Source of the DNA: Betaproteobacteria bacterium
GTDB taxonomy: Bacteria > Pseudomonadota > Gammaproteobacteria > Burkholderiales > Eutrophovitaceae
Length of the DNA: 64,000 nucleotides
Direction of reading: 5' to 3'
Assembly (NCBI GenBank): GCA_020346185.1
Contig: CP070775.1
Coordinates: forward strand, 2,549,277 to 2,613,276
Below are positions 61,236 through 64,000 of the stretch, one piece after another. A program made the translations under genes and the position numbers. The notes below the pieces were generated by a model. That model did no database searches. It was not told the origin of the DNA and saw nothing but the letters and a program-made list of their open reading frames with translations. Numbering within the stretch: the first letter of the stretch is position 1; every line of letters starts with the position of its first letter.

Positions 61236-63029
61236 TCAGTTGGCCAATTCGGCCACGCGCCATTTGCGCACAGAGTTCACCACCCAGATACGTTGGGCAG
61301 TGCGAAGATCTTCAATTGCAATGCTCTGCTCCCTTACCTCACCGCGCGACAACAGCAAGCCACGAAACACGCCCGGCAGCAGCCCGCATTTCACTGGTGG
61401 GGTTAATTTTTCTCCTCCGACCTCGACGACGATATTCGCGATTGTGGTTTCCGTGACCTCATTGTTACGATTCCATAACACAACATCATCACAGGGTGGT
61501 ACCGCCGCCTTAGCTTTTTCATAAACCGCACGGCAAGTAGTCTTGTTATATAGAAAAGGGTCAGCTGGATCTATCGGTGATACGGCAATAGCCAACCGCA
61601 CCGGTTTTGAACTGTTCGTCTCGATGGGAGCTGATTCGCAGAACACGCCGCCATCGCGATGCACTAGGAGGCGCACCCGCTGAGATACCGCGCCGAAACT
61701 TGCCGCTACTTTTTGAAGCTCTCGGCGAACACGGTCAAGGTCAAGGCGTACACCAAGGTAATGCGAGGACTCGGCCAAGCGCCCGAGATGGGCATCCAGA
61801 AGGAAGTATCCCCGAGCTGGTTCCCAGAGGATCGTCTCCAACATCGAAAACGCTGGTGGTGGCGCATCGGTAACGATGCGCGCCTTGACCATACACTCTT
61901 CGTACTCCGCCCGTTCAACCGAATCCCAGACGATGCCACTGCCCACTGCGTATTCGACGCTACCTGCATTGCGATCAACGACCGCCGTGCGGATGGCAAC
62001 ACTGAATTGTGCGCGGCGTCCCGGTGCAATGTAGCCGATACAACCAGTATATACGCCACGTGGTGTAGTTTCGAGCTGAGCAATAAGCTCTGTTGTCTTT
62101 GCCTTCGGCGCTCCGGTAATCGAAGCGGACGGAAACAATGACGCCACGATTTCAGCAACTGGCAACACGGTCTCTGAAGTAACCGTCGAAGTCATCTGCC
62201 AGACAGTCGGGTAGCACTCCAATTCGAAAAGGCGGGGAACAGCAACACTTCCGGTCCGAGAGATCCGCCCCATATCGTTCCGCATGATGTCGACGATCAT
62301 GACATTCTCTGCCCGATCCTTGATAGATGCCGCCAACCGACAAGCACGCCTGTTGTCATCATCGAGGTAAAGCCCGCGCCCTGCGGTGCCTTTCATCGGC
62401 CTGCTCGTGAGTTGATCCCCGTCGAGTCGGAAGAACAGCTCCGGGGACGCCGAGCAAATAATGAAACGCCCGCAATCAAGGTAAGCAGCGTGTCGCGGCG
62501 AACTTGCTTGGACCATCCTCCGAAAAAGCGCCTCCGGCTCTTCTTTCATCGACGCGCGCAAGCGGAACGAGTAATTCACTTGGTACGTAACACCGGCAGC
62601 AATCAAGCTTCGGACACGGTCTATTGTGGCGTCGTATTGGTCGCGACTGATGGTTGGAGTCCAGTGATAAGCTGGCGCATGTTCGCCTGTGATTCGATCG
62701 ACACAACGGAGCAATCGAGGCTCTCGATGCAAACCGAACCAGACCAGCGGCAAAACACCGGCAGGACGAGCGTGCATTGCGGGATCGAATGCCGGACTCG
62801 CTTCATAACTGACAAATCCGGCAGCCCAAACTCGATCACGTTCAACTTTCGCCGCAACCTCCCTCAGGACAGGTAAGACCTCATCCTTTCTGTGGGCTGC
62901 GAGGATCTCAATCGATTCGCCAAATTGCCACCATCCGCCTGCGGAGACGTCTTGAACCAGTGTGCTTCCACGCATCGGATTAGAATTAAATGGAGCCGCG
63001 TTGTACCGAGCTCTAGAATTATCCCACAC
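61236..63029 (-). CDS. pabB: Fused aminodeoxychorismate synthase I / aminodeoxychorismate lyase (PabB-PabC)
   Basis: This 597-residue fusion has an N-terminal PabB domain (1-395) and a C-terminal PabC domain (about 400-597). PabB shows the catalytic SRPMKGTAGRG lysine motif, MIVDIMRNDMGRISRTGSV and SITGAPKAKTTELI. PabC is PLP-dependent class IV aminotransferase-like (AFSMLETILWEPARGYFLLD, YNKTTCRAVYEKAK with the PLP Lys, EVTETTIANIVVE, LLPGVFRGLLL). Together they turn chorismate plus ammonia into 4-aminobenzoate for folate. Start GTG 63029 or ATG 62975, neither with a clear ribosome site. A separate PabA glutaminase should be elsewhere. Confidence 0.9.
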   Translation of the reverse strand: MWDNSRARYNAAPFNSNPMRGSTLVQDVSAGGWWQFGESIEILAAHRKDEVLPVLREVAAKVERDRVWAAGFVSYEASPAFDPAMHARPAGVLPLVWFGLHREPRLLRCVDRITGEHAPAYHWTPTISRDQYDATIDRVRSLIAAGVTYQVNYSFRLRASMKEEPEALFRRMVQASSPRHAAYLDCGRFIICSASPELFFRLDGDQLTSRPMKGTAGRGLYLDDDNRRACRLAASIKDRAENVMIVDIMRNDMGRISRTGSVAVPRLFELECYPTVWQMTSTVTSETVLPVAEIVASLFPSASITGAPKAKTTELIAQLETTPRGVYTGCIGYIAPGRRAQFSVAIRTAVVDRNAGSVEYAVGSGIVWDSVERAEYEECMVKARIVTDAPPPAFSMLETILWEPARGYFLLDAHLGRLAESSHYLGVRLDLDRVRRELQKVAASFGAVSQRVRLLVHRDGGVFCESAPIETNSSKPVRLAIAVSPIDPADPFLYNKTTCRAVYEKAKAAVPPCDDVVLWNRNNEVTETTIANIVVEVGGEKLTPPVKCGLLPGVFRGLLLSRGEVREQSIAIEDLRTAQRIWVVNSVRKWRVAELAN

Positions 63030-63117
63030 CCATACGCCACTGCTCCTGCAATAAGGAGGTTGCGTTTAGAATAGGTACTGATATTTTGGCCACGAAATTA
63101 CACCGCCAGGAGGATGC

Positions 63118-63855
63118 ATGAGACGATTCGATCCAGTGACGCAAGCCAAAGTCGATCTAGCCGCGGCACTGCGCCTGGCAGCAAGGATGAGTTTGAACGA
63201 GGGCGTGTGCAATCACTTCAGCATGGAAGTGCCCGGTAGTCAGGAGCTGTTCCTGATCAACCCGCAGGGGCTGCACTGGTCCGAGATAACTCCCGGCGAC
63301 ATCGTCACAGTCGATGCAGATGGCCGGGTTGTCGAGGGCAAACACGAAGTGGAACCGACTGCATTTTTCATTCATTGCGGTATCCACGTTTTAAAGAAGA
63401 AGAAGGTGGTGCTCCATACTCACATGCCTTTCGCAACGGCACTGACATTGCTAGACGGTGTCGAACTCGATCTGCGCGCGAACCAGAATGCAATGCGCTA
63501 TTACGGGCGTGTCGGTTACGATCGTGATTACGGCGGCGCGGCGCTGGACACACATGAAGGTAACCGAATCGCCAACTCAATGGGGGATGCCGATATCGTA
63601 TTCATGCAACACCACGGTGTGCTGGTCTGCGGCACTAACATGGCCTATGCTTTTGACGACCTGTACTATCTGGAGCGCTCGTGCATGGTTCAGGTGCTTG
63701 CGCAATCGACTGGCCGAAATCTCAAACAGGTCTCGGTAGAACAAGCCAAGTATGTTGCGGAACAGATAGGCGGCGAACGCCAACAGTCAGTGCTACACTT
63801 CGAGGCGCTGAAGCGATTACTCGATCGTGATGAGCCAGGTTGGTCGGAGCTCTGA
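63118..63855 (+). CDS. Class II aldolase/adducin-family protein
   Basis: This 245-residue protein has the L-fuculose-phosphate-aldolase-like fold with zinc ligands in HTHMPFA (His100, His102) and a later HHGVLVCG, and a catalytic-acid region at HEVEPTAFFIH. SLNEGVCNHFSMEVPG is the usual N-terminal signature. Many proteobacterial copies have no known substrate and may act as decarboxylase or epimerase instead of aldolase. Start ATG 63118 with CAGGAGG just upstream. It ends 92 bp before a strong terminator. Confidence 0.87.
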   Translation: MRRFDPVTQAKVDLAAALRLAARMSLNEGVCNHFSMEVPGSQELFLINPQGLHWSEITPGDIVTVDADGRVVEGKHEVEPTAFFIHCGIHVLKKKKVVLHTHMPFATALTLLDGVELDLRANQNAMRYYGRVGYDRDYGGAALDTHEGNRIANSMGDADIVFMQHHGVLVCGTNMAYAFDDLYYLERSCMVQVLAQSTGRNLKQVSVEQAKYVAEQIGGERQQSVLHFEALKRLLDRDEPGWSEL

Positions 63856-63948
63856 ATTGTGGTGCCCGTGTCAGTTGCGACGTAACCACTAACCGGTTGC
63901 GCATGCAAGTGCGCCGTTTCTCAAGCAGGCTGGTCAAATAGCCGATAA

Positions 63949-63978
63949 AAAAGCCCACCCCTTGCAAGGTGGGCTTTT
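63949..63978. terminator. Strong bidirectional intrinsic terminator
   Basis: AAAAGCCCACC (63949-63959) and GGTGGGCTTTT (63968-63978) form an 11-bp stem with an 8-nt loop and T-runs on both strands (TTTT on plus, TTTTTT on minus). It serves the class II aldolase gene from the left and what looks like an rRNA operon from the right. Confidence 0.85.
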
Positions 63979-63986
63979 CCATTGGG

Positions 63987-64000
63987 AGCCTGGCGGTGTC
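63987..64000 (-). rRNA. rrf: Probable 3' end of a 5S rRNA gene (rest off right edge)
   Basis: On the minus strand the last bases read GACACCGCCAGGCT, the sequence expected at the 3' end of gammaproteobacterial 5S rRNA, where CGCCAGGC pairs with the 5' end. The strong terminator lies 8 bp beyond it in the direction of transcription, as in rrn operons. Only 14 bases are visible, so the call leans on this context. Confidence 0.5.

Overview
The window looks like chromosomal DNA from a moderately GC-rich proteobacterium, most likely an environmental gammaproteobacterium. The evidence is a complete type II secretion (T2SS) cluster in G-H-I-J-K-L-M-N-D-E-F order, many catabolic acyl-CoA and aldolase genes, GGDEF/EAL signalling, GspN and Sel1 proteins, and what appears to be the 3' end of a 5S rRNA gene at the right edge. 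I saw no prophage, insertion sequence, CRISPR array, replication origin or complete RNA gene. Family calls rest on motifs read by eye; no database search was run.

Layout. 1-6.6 kb (minus strand): a 2-oxoacid:ferredoxin oxidoreductase operon (GltD-like FAD/Fe-S subunit, fused gamma-alpha subunit, TPP beta subunit), followed by the start of a bacteriohemerythrin that runs off the left edge and preceded by a DUF1015 gene. 6.8-11 kb: a ClpP-fold lipoprotein, a membrane PAS-GGDEF-EAL protein, and a lysine-repeat/SWIB chromatin-like protein. 11.3-16.6 kb (minus): a catabolic cluster of a cyclase fragment, an IclR regulator, a Cys-less thiolase-fold protein, a DUF35 partner, a broken paralogue of an acyl-CoA synthetase cut at a 33-bp repeat, and an intact NDP-forming acyl-CoA synthetase. 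17-28.6 kb: intact genes (LEA14-like lipoprotein, amidase, Sel1 protein, D-aminoacylase-like amidohydrolase, TPP enzyme) between decayed genes (AtuA-like, GGDEF-MinD, adenylate-cyclase/TPR, Fpg-like). 28.7-36.4 kb: MOSC protein, YfbK-like VWA lipoprotein, a self-contained 26-codon gene, Ldh-type dehydrogenase, HpaI-type aldolase, enoyl-CoA hydratase remnant, and NSS-family symporter. 36.6-44.8 kb: Lon-like protease, cytochrome b561-type protein with a small Cys-rich secreted partner, double cyclic-nucleotide-binding protein, DUF1499, bicupin, DUF169, and a DUF2059 remnant.

45-47 kb: an arsenic operon, arsR-arsI-arsC-aqpS, able in principle to demethylate organoarsenicals, reduce arsenate and export arsenite through a channel. 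47.3-58.5 kb: the T2SS cluster, with gspC divergent and an unknown ORF translationally overlapping gspG. 58.6-64 kb: MsrA, an N-terminally short GT4 glycosyltransferase, Dtd, a PabB-PabC fusion, a class II aldolase/adducin protein, a strong terminator and the 5S end.

Two themes stand out. First, gene decay is unusually dense: at least eight recognisable remnants lie among healthy genes, concentrated between 13.7 and 28.4 kb. Second, the tiny gene at 31835-31915 has its own extended -10 promoter, a perfect Shine-Dalgarno sequence and a terminator but matches no family I recognise; it is the best candidate here for something undescribed.
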